From Clostridiales bacterium (GTDB lineage Bacteria; Bacillota_A; Clostridia; Saccharofermentanales; Saccharofermentanaceae): a stretch of DNA of 58,851 nt. The translations under genes and the position numbers were made by a program. Of this stretch, positions 36,347 to 45,658 are shown piece after piece. The stretch's first letter is position 1. Each line of letters starts with the position of its first letter. Under the pieces are notes generated by a model. The model was not told the DNA's origin, did no database searches, and worked only from the letters and a program-made list of their open reading frames with translations. Where the stretch lies: NCBI GenBank assembly GCA_024695545.1, contig JAILHZ010000046.1, positions 1 to 58,851 of the forward strand. The letters are read 5' to 3'.

Positions 36347-37876
36347 ATGAAAGCGATAGATCTTCTGAAAGAAAGCGAATATAAGTGGATCACAGGACCG
36401 GATGACCGTGAGTTCGACGAGATCGTACTCGATTCGAGAAAAGTTACGGACAAGACCGCGTTTGTCGCGATGGTCGGACAGAAGACGGACGGACATATTC
36501 ATATCGCAGATGCCGCAGCCAAGGGAGCAGTCCTGATCCTCGTGGAGGACCGGAAACTCCCGGAGATCGAAGAGGCACTCTCTTCGATCCGCGCACTGGG
36601 AACGACGGGTGTCGCCTCGGTTCCGGATACGAGAAAAGCATATGCCGAGATGGCGTGCACATATTTCGGACATCCTTCTTCGGACATGAAGATCATCGGG
36701 CTTACCGGTACAAAAGGAAAGACTACATCGACATATATCATCCATGAGATCCTGGAAAGATCGGGAAGATCCTGCGGCCTGATCGGCACGGTCGAAAATA
36801 AGATCGCAGGCAAGACGGTCAAGTCAAAGCATACGACTCCGGAAGCTTGGGAATTCCAGTCGCTTCTCCGCACCATGAAGGACGAGGGCGTCAACGACTG
36901 TGTTATGGAGGTCTCATCACTGGGCCTGAAGTTCAAGCGCACCTACGGCGTGAACTTCGAAGTCGGTGTATTTACTAACTTCCTGAACGACCATGTTTCT
37001 GACGGAGAACATGAAACTGAAGAAGACTATTTCTTAAGCAAGCTCGCGCTGTTCGACCACTGCCGGATCGCGCTGATCAATAAGAATACGCGCCGCTTCG
37101 ACGAGGTATTTGCCTATGCGAAGGAAAAGGGTGCCGACTGCTACACTTACAGCGTCACGGAAGGTGATCAGGCGGACTTTTCCATGCGCGGCATGAAGAC
37201 CACAGTCGAGAACGGAGTTCCCGGCATGGGATTTACATTCGTAACTCCTTTTTATGAGACCGAACTTTTTGTTCCGCTCCTTTGCGACTTTAACGTCGAC
37301 AACGCACTTTGTGCCGCTGCCAGTGCTTTTCTGTCGGGAGTCGGAAGAGATGAGATCAAAGAAGGCATGCGCTATGTGCGTGTTCCGGGACGAATGGAAA
37401 AAATCGATAACTCGCTGGGCCTTAAGGTCTATGTCGATTACGCGCATAACGGCGACAGCCTGAAGGTCCTCCTTCACGCGATCCGCCCGTCCTGTAAGGG
37501 AAGGATAATCACGGTATTCGGCTGCGGCGGAGACCGCCCGCATGACAGAAGATATACCATGGGCGAAGTATCCGGAAAATACAGTGATTTTACCGTTGTA
37601 ACCACGGATAACTCGAGATCGGAGGACTTTTCGATCATCTCCGGCATGATCGTCGAGGGCATCAGCAGAAACGGCGATGTTCCGTATGTGGTCATCGAGG
37701 ACAGAAAAGAAGCGATCGCGCACGCATGCGCGATGGCGACTCCCGATGATATCGTCGTGATCGCGGGCAAGGGCCACGAGACCACTATGACCATCAAGGA
37801 CAAGGTCGTGGATTTTGTCGACTCAAAGGTGACATCTGAAGTCTTAAGAAATCTCGAAAGCGAAAGAGGAGTGTAA
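36347..37876 (+). CDS. murE: UDP-MurNAc-tripeptide synthetase MurE
   Basis: Cytoplasmic Mur ligase that adds the third residue to UDP-MurNAc-L-Ala-D-Glu; 509 residues. The ATP site is GLTGTKGKTTS. Other motifs are HTTPEAWEFQSLL, MEVSSLGL, DYAHNGDSLKVLL and GCGGDRPHDRR. The specificity loop reads DNSR (421-424), where meso-diaminopimelate enzymes have DNPR. The Arg and the distal Glu of GKGHE (Glu478) are kept, which suggests meso-diaminopimelate as substrate, but the Pro-to-Ser change leaves some doubt. The segment after TNF (LNDHVSDGEHETEEDYF) also differs from the usual DHLDYH. It lies 13 bases after the PBP gene and 4 before murF. Confidence 0.93.
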   Translation: MKAIDLLKESEYKWITGPDDREFDEIVLDSRKVTDKTAFVAMVGQKTDGHIHIADAAAKGAVLILVEDRKLPEIEEALSSIRALGTTGVASVPDTRKAYAEMACTYFGHPSSDMKIIGLTGTKGKTTSTYIIHEILERSGRSCGLIGTVENKIAGKTVKSKHTTPEAWEFQSLLRTMKDEGVNDCVMEVSSLGLKFKRTYGVNFEVGVFTNFLNDHVSDGEHETEEDYFLSKLALFDHCRIALINKNTRRFDEVFAYAKEKGADCYTYSVTEGDQADFSMRGMKTTVENGVPGMGFTFVTPFYETELFVPLLCDFNVDNALCAAASAFLSGVGRDEIKEGMRYVRVPGRMEKIDNSLGLKVYVDYAHNGDSLKVLLHAIRPSCKGRIITVFGCGGDRPHDRRYTMGEVSGKYSDFTVVTTDNSRSEDFSIISGMIVEGISRNGDVPYVVIEDRKEAIAHACAMATPDDIVVIAGKGHETTMTIKDKVVDFVDSKVTSEVLRNLESERGV

Positions 37877-37880
37877 GGAA

Positions 37881-39329
37881 ATGGCGAAGTTTACTCTGCA
37901 GGAGATACTCGATGTAACAAAAGGCGAGCTGCATCAGCTGCCTGAGGGAGTATTGCCTGAGACCTATGTGATCGACGGCGTATCGACCGACACCAGAGAG
38001 ATCTCGGAGGGAAATCTCTTCCTGGCACTTTGCGGAGAGAACTTTGACGGAAATAAGTTTGCTGTTGCGGCGAAGCAGGATGGCGCATGCGCGCTGGTTC
38101 TTTCAACAATGGAATACTGTCCGGAGGAGATTCCGGTGGTGCTCGTGCCGGACACGAAACTCGCTTATGAGAAGATCGCCGAGGCATACCGTCTCAAGCT
38201 CGGATGCCGGGTCGTCGCGGTCACGGGAAGCGTCGGAAAGACCTCGACCCGTGAAATGATCGCAGGCAGCCTTGCTCAGGGCTGTAAGGTCTATGTGACA
38301 CAGAATAATAACAACAACGAGATCGGTCTTTCGAAGACGATCTTAAACACACCGGAGGATACGGATGTGCTCGTGCTCGAGATGGGCATGCGCGCCAGAG
38401 GCGAGATCTCCGAACTTACACATATCGCGCATCCGGATGTTGCCGTGATCACGAATATCGGAGTCGCGCACATGGAGATCCTGGGCTCGAGAGACGAGAT
38501 CCTCCTGGCCAAGCTCGAGATCCTCGAGTGCCTCACCGAGGGCGGACTTCTGATCATCCCTTATGCGGATGAATACCTGCAGAAAGCGGTGTCCCGGGGC
38601 CTGATCCGTCAGGATGTGCGTATCGCCTATACGTCAAAAGAACCGGTCCTTCCGGAGCCGATGCCGTTTGGCCTGGCCTACGCGAGTTCGACCTTTATCG
38701 GTGATGATCACATCAGCGCGACGGTTGAGGCGGGATTCGGGATCCTTCAGGAATATAATCTGACGATTCCGGTACTTGGTGAACACCATGTCGGAAACGC
38801 ACTGGCAGGACTTCTCTGCGGCCTTTACTTCGGACTCGATCCGGAGAGCGTGATCGCGGGGATCGCTTCCTTTACGCAGATCGGCCACAGAGAAAGACAG
38901 GTCGCATGCGAGGGGATCAACTTCTACGATGATGCCTATAATGCGGGCCCGGAGTCCATGATGTCCGCCTTTGAGACGGTGCGCCGCCTCGCGAAAGGAA
39001 AAAGAGCATACGCATGTATCGGCGATATGCTTGAACTCGGCGATGTCGCATCGAAAAAGCACTTCGAGATCGGTGCGATGGCAGCTTCTGTCGGACTTGA
39101 CGGACTTCTGGTCATCGGTGATTTTCAGAAGAATGTCGTCGATGGTGCATATTCGGTCAATCAGAACATGCCGGTCTTTATCTTCTCCGACAAAGAGAAA
39201 ATGGCATTAAAACTGACGGAACTCGTCACTGAGGGGGACTGGGTGCTCCTGAAGGCGTCGCACGCATTCGAGATGTATACAATTCTGGATAGTTATGGTT
39301 CAATAGTTCGGAAAGGAAATGAACCATGA
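37881..39329 (+). CDS. murF: UDP-MurNAc-tripeptide--D-Ala-D-Ala ligase
   Basis: Last cytoplasmic Mur ligase; adds D-Ala-D-Ala to make the pentapeptide. Signatures in 482 residues: GVSTDTREISEGNLFLAL (UDP-binding), VAVTGSVGKTSTREMI (ATP loop), QNNNNNEIGLSKTIL, EMGMRARGEISELT, NIGVAHMEILGSRD and DDAYNAGPESMMSAFE. The ATG follows AAAGAGGAG and it starts 4 bases after murE. The stop overlaps ftsW by 4 bases. In most dcw clusters mraY and murD would follow here; both are absent. Confidence 0.95.
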   Translation: MAKFTLQEILDVTKGELHQLPEGVLPETYVIDGVSTDTREISEGNLFLALCGENFDGNKFAVAAKQDGACALVLSTMEYCPEEIPVVLVPDTKLAYEKIAEAYRLKLGCRVVAVTGSVGKTSTREMIAGSLAQGCKVYVTQNNNNNEIGLSKTILNTPEDTDVLVLEMGMRARGEISELTHIAHPDVAVITNIGVAHMEILGSRDEILLAKLEILECLTEGGLLIIPYADEYLQKAVSRGLIRQDVRIAYTSKEPVLPEPMPFGLAYASSTFIGDDHISATVEAGFGILQEYNLTIPVLGEHHVGNALAGLLCGLYFGLDPESVIAGIASFTQIGHRERQVACEGINFYDDAYNAGPESMMSAFETVRRLAKGKRAYACIGDMLELGDVASKKHFEIGAMAASVGLDGLLVIGDFQKNVVDGAYSVNQNMPVFIFSDKEKMALKLTELVTEGDWVLLKASHAFEMYTILDSYGSIVRKGNEP

Positions 39330-40633
39330 AAAGGAAAATGAAGGGGCTCGTCTCGGAGAATATCGCATACCGGGACGACGGAAGAATCGAGTCCATGGAC
39401 GTTTTGGCGCCCGGACGTGTGAACCTCGGGATCGTCATTATCGTTCTGATCATGATGGCCTTCGGCATGGTCATGCTCTTTTCCGCGAGTATGCCGAAAG
39501 CGTATACTTCCCAGGGTAACTCCCTTTACTACGTAATTCACCAGGGTGCATTCCTGCTCCTGGGCTTCGTGGCGGCACTGGTCATCACATTCCTTCCGCT
39601 GAAGGTCTTCGATAAGTGGCCGGTCACACTGCTGGTGTATCTTTCTGCGGTCGGCATGGCGCTCCTTACGCTGACGATGGGAAAAGTCGTCAATGGCGCC
39701 AGAAGATGGATCTTTATCGGAGGACTCTCCATCCAGCCGTCCGAGTATATTAAAGTCGCAATCGTATTTTCTATCGCAGGTTACCGTTCTTTCGTACAGA
39801 GAGTAAGAAAGAAGGGCGGCCTTAAGGCGGCAAGGATCTCCCAGAAAAACCTTGACGCGCTGGTTGATATCACGATCCCGGCGATCCTGATCATGTTCTG
39901 CCTTCTGATCGTAGTACTTCAGCCGCATATGTCCTGCTTCCTGATCTTAAGCGCGATCTCCGTGATCTGCTTCCTGTGCTGCGGTATCCCGCTTTCTTCC
40001 TGGATCAGGGGATGTGCTTTCCTTCTGGGTATCATGATCCTGGTCGGCGGTATCTTCTATCTTTCCATGCCGGGGGCGCAGAAGAAAAAACTCGAGAAGA
40101 ACTTTGCCCACGTTGCTACCCGACTCAACATCTTCAGGTCGATGAATACGGAAGAGGAAGAAGAGAAGACGGCGGATGAAGACGATACGTATCAGATCGA
40201 ACAGAGTATCATTGCGATCGGCTCCGGCGGAATGACCGGTGTCGGATTCGGAAACAGCCGTCAGAAATATATGTATCTTCCGGAGGCTCATAACGACTAT
40301 GTGTACTCGATCATCTGCGAGGAACTCGGGTTCGTCGGAGGCCTTACGGTCATGCTTTTGTTCTGGGCTTTTGCGCTTGTTGGATTCCTTGTGTCGTGGC
40401 AGGCGAGCAGTCTTTTCACGCGTGTTCTGACGACGGGATATACGTCACTTCTGACGCTGCAGGCGTTCCTGAATATCGGCGTTGCGACCGGCGCGATACC
40501 GCCTACCGGTATTACGCTTCCGTTCTTCAGCTACGGCGGTACGGCGAACTTCTTCTTCATGATTGCCGTGGGCATGATCCTCTCGGTCTCCAGATCGGGA
40601 CGAAAGAGAAAAACAGTGAAATTGGTGGTGTGA
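39326..40633 (+). CDS. ftsW: SEDS-family septal glycosyltransferase FtsW
   Basis: Polytopic lipid II polymerase for division, partner of the class B PBP in this cluster; 435 residues. A cytoplasmic N-terminus of about 40 residues precedes ten helices. Signatures are SASMPKAYTSQGNSLYYVIHQG, GARRWIFIGGLSIQPSEYIKV, QPHMSCFLI, QIEQSIIAIGSGGMTGVGFG, YLPEAHNDYVYSIICEELGF and GITLPFFSYGGTANFFFM. An acidic insert (MNTEEEEEKTADEDDTYQ) lies in the large extracellular loop. It overlaps murF by ATGA and precedes murG by 3 bases. Position between murF and murG supports FtsW over RodA. Confidence 0.93.
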   Translation: MKRKMKGLVSENIAYRDDGRIESMDVLAPGRVNLGIVIIVLIMMAFGMVMLFSASMPKAYTSQGNSLYYVIHQGAFLLLGFVAALVITFLPLKVFDKWPVTLLVYLSAVGMALLTLTMGKVVNGARRWIFIGGLSIQPSEYIKVAIVFSIAGYRSFVQRVRKKGGLKAARISQKNLDALVDITIPAILIMFCLLIVVLQPHMSCFLILSAISVICFLCCGIPLSSWIRGCAFLLGIMILVGGIFYLSMPGAQKKKLEKNFAHVATRLNIFRSMNTEEEEEKTADEDDTYQIEQSIIAIGSGGMTGVGFGNSRQKYMYLPEAHNDYVYSIICEELGFVGGLTVMLLFWAFALVGFLVSWQASSLFTRVLTTGYTSLLTLQAFLNIGVATGAIPPTGITLPFFSYGGTANFFFMIAVGMILSVSRSGRKRKTVKLVV

Positions 40634-40636
40634 TTT

Positions 40637-41722
40637 ATGAAAGTATTTCTTGCCGGGGGTGGCACAAGCGGACATATTCATCCGGCCGTGGCGATCGCGG
40701 ACGAACTTAAGAAGCAGGATCCGTCTGCGGAAGTGCTTTTCTGCGGGACGGAAAAAGGCCTCGAGGCCCAGATCATCCCGAAGATGGGATATCCTTTTAA
40801 GGTGATCCGCGCCGCGCAGCTCCCGATGAAGATCTCGAAGAAGACCTTCAAGGCAGTAAAAGAATTCCTTGCGGGACGGAAAATGTGCAGAAAACTCCTT
40901 CGTGAGAACCGGCCGGACGTCGTTGTCGGAACCGGCGGATTCGTCTGCAGCCCTCTAATCGCGGCCGCACATAAGGAGAAGGTGCCGATTCTTCTTCATG
41001 AGCAGAATGCTTTCCCGGGAAGATCCAACCGCATGATGTCCAAGTACGCGGGCACCGTGTGCACGAGTTTCCCGAACCTGGATCACTACTTCAATAAGAA
41101 AGCGAAGATCGTCTTCACCGGAAACCCGATCCGCGGTGTGTTTTCTACGGTCGACAGAGACGCCTGCAGAACGAAGCTCGGTCTGACCATTAACGATACC
41201 CTGATCCTTGCGATGGGCGGCTCCCTGGGCGCGAGAACGGTCAATTCCGCAATCGTGGAGCTGGCAAAGGCGATCACCGATCCGAACGTCAAGATCATCC
41301 TTAGCGTCGGTAAGCAGCGCTATAAGGAGGTCATGGAAGAGGCGAAGAACTGGCCGAAGTCCATCGAGGTATTCGAGTATATCCAGGATCCGGAAACGTA
41401 TCTTGCAGCGTGTGACCTGTTCATCGGACGCGCCGGCGCGATCACCTGCGCGGAAGTCCAGGCGGTCGGCGCACCGTCGGTCCTGATCCCGTACCCTTAT
41501 GCGGCGCAGGATCACCAGACCTATAACGCGAAGACATTTGAAGATGCCAAGGCAGGTATCCTGCTGCCTGACGATCAGGCGGTGGAGAAGCTCCCGGGCA
41601 TCGTGACAGAGCTTCTTGCCGATAAGGAGAGGCTTACGAATATGCGCAAAAATGCACGCGAACTGGCTATCTACGATGCTGCTTCGCGTATCGTAGATGA
41701 GGTAAAAGCACTTGCCCGATAA
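40637..41722 (+). CDS. murG: UDP-GlcNAc transferase MurG
   Basis: Peripheral membrane glycosyltransferase (GT-B fold) that turns lipid I into lipid II; 361 residues. Signatures are AGGGTSGHIHPAVAIADEL (acceptor-binding Gly-rich loop), VGTGGFVCSP, HEQNAFPGRSNRMMSKYA, FTGNPIRG, AMGGSLGARTVN and FIGRAGAITCAEVQAVGAPSVLIPYPYAAQDHQ. ATG 40637 has a weak ribosome binding site and probably depends on coupling to ftsW. The last codons contain an AAAAGCACTT word (41704-41713) that also spans the TTG start of ftsQ. Confidence 0.96.
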   Translation: MKVFLAGGGTSGHIHPAVAIADELKKQDPSAEVLFCGTEKGLEAQIIPKMGYPFKVIRAAQLPMKISKKTFKAVKEFLAGRKMCRKLLRENRPDVVVGTGGFVCSPLIAAAHKEKVPILLHEQNAFPGRSNRMMSKYAGTVCTSFPNLDHYFNKKAKIVFTGNPIRGVFSTVDRDACRTKLGLTINDTLILAMGGSLGARTVNSAIVELAKAITDPNVKIILSVGKQRYKEVMEEAKNWPKSIEVFEYIQDPETYLAACDLFIGRAGAITCAEVQAVGAPSVLIPYPYAAQDHQTYNAKTFEDAKAGILLPDDQAVEKLPGIVTELLADKERLTNMRKNARELAIYDAASRIVDEVKALAR

Positions 41723-42746
41723 GGAACCGAGAAAACCTGATGAGGAGATCACTGTCGTAGAAGACGGGATGTACGATTCGCCGGATGTATCCGATGAGTC
41801 TTCGAACGAAGACGGGAAGGACGTAAAGAAGGCGGAGGAGACATCACGCTCTGAATCAGGTGAGAAAAGGTCCTCCGAAAAGAAAGAAAAGGCGGATAAA
41901 GGAAAAACGGCGGTTATGCCGGGCTCCGGATTCGGTAAGTTTATCCGCGGGATCTCCATCAAAGGCTGGCTCCTGATCATCGTACTTCTGATGATCCTTA
42001 TCTGCGCGATGCTGTTCCTTTTCCACAGGAATTTCCGCGTACAGGAGATCCATGTTGTCGGCAATAACCGCTTTACGCAGGAGGAGATCCTCGCGATTTC
42101 CGGTGTGAAGGAAGGGGACCATCTGTACTCTCATGTCGGTGGTTCGCTTAAGGAGATCGCACGTCTCCAGTATGGAAAAGCGAGGCAGAAAATCATCTCG
42201 TATGACCCGTATATTGCCGACGCAAAGGTCTATCCGCACTACCCGGGAGAAGTTTACATTGAGGTTACAGAAAGAAGAAAAGTAGCTTACGTGGCGATGC
42301 CGGACGGATATGCCATTATTTCGGAAGATTCCGTAGTCCTGGAGATCGTGACGGGGGATGTCCCGCAGGGAATCCCGGAGATCCGCGGCCTGCCTATCCG
42401 CTCGGCGCAGATCGGCAAAAAGCTTGATCTGACGTCATCTGACGGCTATGACATCTGTATCACGGTCCTGGGTGCTATTCTGGGATCGGACGCGAACGCT
42501 CAGCAGGACGGCGATGAATTCAACTTCCTGTCACATGTGATCTGCGTGCGATATTGCGAGAATATGACGACTTTTATCGATCTGGATATCCCCGGTGTCG
42601 ACCACATCATCAGCGTCAAGATCGGCTCACTGCAGACGATTTCGGACCAGATGACGTGGCTCCGCTATGCCGTCGTCTCCGGCTATTTTGCCGACAAACC
42701 GGGAACAGTGCTCGATATGACGGGCAGTAAGTACATCCTGAGATGA
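41712..42746 (+). CDS. ftsQ: FtsQ/DivIB-type cell division protein
   Basis: Bitopic membrane protein of the FtsQLB complex; 344 residues from TTG 41712, which overlaps the murG end by 11 bases (alternative ATG 41769). It has a cytoplasmic N-terminus rich in Glu/Lys/Ser (about 80 residues), a transmembrane helix (GWLLIIVLLMILICAMLFLF), then a POTRA domain (FRVQEIHVVGNNRFTQEEILAISGVKEGDHLYSH) and a beta domain (YIEVTERRKVAYVAMPDGYAIISEDSVVLEI). GAGG before the TTG is the ribosome binding site. It ends the coupled cell-wall block; ftsZ follows with its own promoter. Confidence 0.88.
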   Translation: MPDKEPRKPDEEITVVEDGMYDSPDVSDESSNEDGKDVKKAEETSRSESGEKRSSEKKEKADKGKTAVMPGSGFGKFIRGISIKGWLLIIVLLMILICAMLFLFHRNFRVQEIHVVGNNRFTQEEILAISGVKEGDHLYSHVGGSLKEIARLQYGKARQKIISYDPYIADAKVYPHYPGEVYIEVTERRKVAYVAMPDGYAIISEDSVVLEIVTGDVPQGIPEIRGLPIRSAQIGKKLDLTSSDGYDICITVLGAILGSDANAQQDGDEFNFLSHVICVRYCENMTTFIDLDIPGVDHIISVKIGSLQTISDQMTWLRYAVVSGYFADKPGTVLDMTGSKYILR

Positions 42747-42846
42747 CCCGCACACTACATTTAGGGTTTGACATTTAACTAATTACAGCCCTGAAAAACT
42801 GCGGTAATCGAACTGTAACGCGTTTTTGCGCCCGGATTTCCCTCTA

Positions 42847-42875
42847 TTGATTGACCACAACATTTAGTGTAGAAT
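42847..42875 (+). promoter_or_regulatory. ftsZ promoter
   Basis: TTGATT (42847-42852), a 17-base spacer and TAGAAT (42870-42875), in the 199-base gap between ftsQ and ftsZ. A related CATTTAG(G/T)G string occurs twice in the gap (about 42772 and 42861). I see no clear terminator for ftsQ. Confidence 0.6.
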
Positions 42876-42945
42876 TGTAAAAGATAGCTTAGAAAGCTTA
42901 TAATGAATTAGTATATATTTATGGCAAGACGGAGGATAGCAGGCT

Positions 42946-44427
42946 ATGTCAGATTTTAAGCTCGGATACTCTATGGATGATGAACCATTTGCAGCAATAA
43001 AAGTAATCGGTGTCGGCGGTGGCGGATGCAACGCCGTAGACCGTATGATCGAGAGCTCTGTACAGGGCATCGATTTTATTTCCATTAATACAGACCACCA
43101 GGCACTTGCCCGTTCCAAGGCGCAGATCACGATCCAGATCGGTGAGAAGATCACCAGAGGTCTCGGATGCGGCGCTGACCCGACGGTCGGTGAGAAGGCT
43201 GCGGAAGAGAGCAAGGATGAGATCGCTCAGGCGATCCGCGGAACCGACATGCTGTTTATCACAGCCGGTATGGGCGGTGGTACAGGAACAGGTGCTGCTC
43301 CGGTCGTTGCCCAGATCGCACGTGAACTCGGAATCCTGACAGTCGCCGTTGTTACCCGTCCTTTCCGTTTTGAGGGCCCGCGCCGTGCGATGAACGCTGA
43401 GCGTGGTATCCGCGAGATCGAGAAATACGTAGACTCCCTTATCGTTGTTGCTAACGATAAGCTCCTCGATATTACTGATGAAGATACATCCATTGATGAT
43501 GCATTCAACATGGCCGATCAGGTCCTCAAGTTTGGTGTTGCCGGTATCTCCGACCTCGTTGCTATTCCTGGTCTCATCAACCTCGACCTTGCTGACGTAC
43601 GCCGTATCATGACGAACGCAGGTATCTGCCATATGGGTATCGGCCGTGCTTCCGGTGAGGGCAGAGCGTCTGCCGCTGTTAAGCAGGCGATCAACAGCCC
43701 GCTCCTCGACACCACGATCGAGGGCGCCCGCGGCGTAATCATCAACTTCACTGGTTCCAGAAACATGAAGCTCCACGAGATCGATGTTGCCGCATCTGTT
43801 GTACGTGACGCAGTTGCCGGTGATGCAGACATCATCGTTGGTGCAGTTACAGACCCGACACTCGAGGACGAGATCATGATCACCGTTATCGCTTCCGGAT
43901 TTGATAACACAGAGAATGCTTCCGCGGCTTTCCGTCCGGCAACCTCCATCATCTCCAAGCAGAACCCGACGATCATCGGACAGGGAACACCTTCTGCTTC
44001 CGCTACACGTCCGGTATCCCCGATCTCCTCTTATGAGAAGCCGGCCGCTCCGGCACCGGCTCCCGTAAAGCCTGCTTCCAAGCCGGAAGTACCGGAATTC
44101 CTCTTTGGTGATCCGGAACCGGTTGGCAAGGCAAAGGAAGAAGATGCTAAGGTTTACTCTCCGAGCAAGTCTGCTCCGGTAGCGCCGGTCGCACCGGTTG
44201 CCCGTCCGCAGTCTTCCTACGTTGCTCCGGCTCCTGCTCCGCAGGCTCCGGTATCCCACCCGGTACAGCAGGGCGGAAGACCTACTCCGAATGTAGTTCC
44301 GACACCTGCTCCGAGAACACAGGCTCCGGTATCTGCTCCGAAGACAGTCGAGGCTCCGGCTCCGGCGAAGGATAAGAAGAGACTGCTGCCCTGGTTCATG
44401 AGTGACAACGACAATCTGGATGAGTGA
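42946..44427 (+). CDS. ftsZ: cell division protein FtsZ
   Basis: Tubulin-like GTPase that forms the Z-ring. In 493 residues: [18 protein letters not shown] (Gly-rich N-terminus), [17 protein letters not shown] (tubulin signature), [16 protein letters not shown], the T7 loop [11 protein letters not shown], and the C-terminal core ending near residue 320. A long Pro/Ala/Ser/Val-rich linker (about 330-475) follows, longer than in B. subtilis (382 residues in total). The C-terminal peptide is [12 protein letters not shown], which should bind FtsA/SepF-type partners. The ATG follows CGGAGGATAG. nrdR follows after 6 bases. Confidence 0.97.
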   Translation: MSDFKLGYSMDDEPFAAIKVIGVGGGGCNAVDRMIESSVQGIDFISINTDHQALARSKAQITIQIGEKITRGLGCGADPTVGEKAAEESKDEIAQAIRGTDMLFITAGMGGGTGTGAAPVVAQIARELGILTVAVVTRPFRFEGPRRAMNAERGIREIEKYVDSLIVVANDKLLDITDEDTSIDDAFNMADQVLKFGVAGISDLVAIPGLINLDLADVRRIMTNAGICHMGIGRASGEGRASAAVKQAINSPLLDTTIEGARGVIINFTGSRNMKLHEIDVAASVVRDAVAGDADIIVGAVTDPTLEDEIMITVIASGFDNTENASAAFRPATSIISKQNPTIIGQGTPSASATRPVSPISSYEKPAAPAPAPVKPASKPEVPEFLFGDPEPVGKAKEEDAKVYSPSKSAPVAPVAPVARPQSSYVAPAPAPQAPVSHPVQQGGRPTPNVVPTPAPRTQAPVSAPKTVEAPAPAKDKKRLLPWFMSDNDNLDE

Positions 44428-44433
44428 TAATTT

Positions 44434-44886
44434 ATGAAGTGCCCTTTCTGTGGACATATGGAAGATAAAGTAATTGATTCACGGCCTGCGGAGGATGGTT
44501 CTGCCATCCGCCGCAGGCGTGAATGTTTATCCTGCTCCTCGCGTTTTACTACCTATGAGAAGGTCGAACTTCTCCCTCTTCTTGTCATCAAGAAGGATGG
44601 TACCCGCGAGGCATACAGCCAGGAAAAGCTTCTCGGAGGTCTCATGAAGGCCTGTGAGAAGAGACCGGTCAGCTCAGAGCAGCTGACACAGATCGTGACC
44701 TACGTGGAGAATCAGATCCAGAACACCACGAAGCGAGAGATCTCGACCAACGAGATCGGTGAGATGGTCATGCAGCAGCTTAAGGATATCGACGAAGTTG
44801 CCTATGTGCGATTCGCTTCGGTGTATAGACAGTTTAAGGATGTCAACTCGTTCATGGATGAGTTGAAAGACATGCTAAAGAAATAA
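44434..44886 (+). CDS. nrdR: transcriptional repressor NrdR
   Basis: Represses ribonucleotide reductase genes in response to dATP/ATP. In 150 residues: zinc ribbon [32 protein letters not shown] at the N-terminus, then an ATP-cone domain ([29 protein letters not shown]). It follows ftsZ by 6 bases, giving a division-DNA precursor pairing seen in other Clostridia. No NrdR box was sought genome-wide; the target genes are not in this window. Confidence 0.95.
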   Translation: MKCPFCGHMEDKVIDSRPAEDGSAIRRRRECLSCSSRFTTYEKVELLPLLVIKKDGTREAYSQEKLLGGLMKACEKRPVSSEQLTQIVTYVENQIQNTTKREISTNEIGEMVMQQLKDIDEVAYVRFASVYRQFKDVNSFMDELKDMLKK

Positions 44887-44905
44887 AGGGAGTGAGGGAT
44901 AGAAG

Positions 44906-45625
44906 ATGAAGAAGGTTTTAGTTGTAGATGACGATCCGAATATCGTAGAAGTGCTCCGGCTCTACTTCGATAAAGACGGCTTTGCTGTAACCAGCTGCCT
45001 CTCGGGAGACCGTGCGATCGAGTCATTCCAGTCCGCACAGCCGGACCTTGTAGTGCTCGACCTGATGCTGCCGGGCAAAGACGGCTACGATATCTGCCGT
45101 GAGATCCGTAAGACATCCGATGTCCCGATCATTATGCTGACGGCTAGATCCGATACCTTGGACAAGGTCGTAGGTCTTGAGCTCGGTGCCGATGACTATG
45201 TGCAGAAGCCTTTTGAGCCGAAGGAACTTCTGGCCCGCGTAAAGGCGGTCTTAAGAAGAACCGAGAAGCGCGATGCGGCGAATGCCGAGAGCGCGGATAC
45301 GAAAGAGAATAACGAAGTGATCTCCTATGAGGGATTTACAGTAGATATGGCACGTTACGTAGTAACGGTCGACGGCAAGGAGATCGATATTCCGCCGAAG
45401 GAACTGGAACTCCTGTTCTTCCTGGCTTCGCATCCGAACCGCGTATTTACCAGAGAACAGCTCCTCGAGAACGTATGGGGCTACGACTTCTACGGAGAGT
45501 CCAGAACGGTCGACGTACACGTTAAGCGTATCCGTGAGAAGCTTGAGAAGCCGAATGTTAAGACAAACTGGCAGATCAAGACTGTCTGGGGTGTCGGCTA
45601 CAAGTTTGAGACAACTGAGAAATAA
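44906..45625 (+). CDS. OmpR-family response regulator
   Basis: A 239-residue DNA-binding response regulator. The receiver domain has DDD at 8-10, phospho-acceptor Asp52 (VVLDLMLPGKDG), Thr79 in MLTAR and Lys101 in DDYVQKPF. The C-terminal winged helix (about 135-235) has PPKELELLFFLASHPNRVFTREQLLENVWGYDFYGESRTVDVHVKRIREKLE and ends GVGYKFE. The ATG follows AGGGAGTGAGGG. The cognate kinase gene starts 33 bases later. It resembles PhoP/YycF-type regulators, but the target genes are unknown. Confidence 0.93.
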   Translation: MKKVLVVDDDPNIVEVLRLYFDKDGFAVTSCLSGDRAIESFQSAQPDLVVLDLMLPGKDGYDICREIRKTSDVPIIMLTARSDTLDKVVGLELGADDYVQKPFEPKELLARVKAVLRRTEKRDAANAESADTKENNEVISYEGFTVDMARYVVTVDGKEIDIPPKELELLFFLASHPNRVFTREQLLENVWGYDFYGESRTVDVHVKRIREKLEKPNVKTNWQIKTVWGVGYKFETTEK

Positions 45626-45658
45626 GGCAATTAAGTTTACTTCTATTCGGGTGGGGAT

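Noticed and set aside
33886..36453. Long open frame on the - strand (about 855 codons) opposite the PASTA-type PBP gene
   Set aside because: The sense strand encodes a complete PBP; the antisense frame has no recognisable motif or start signals.
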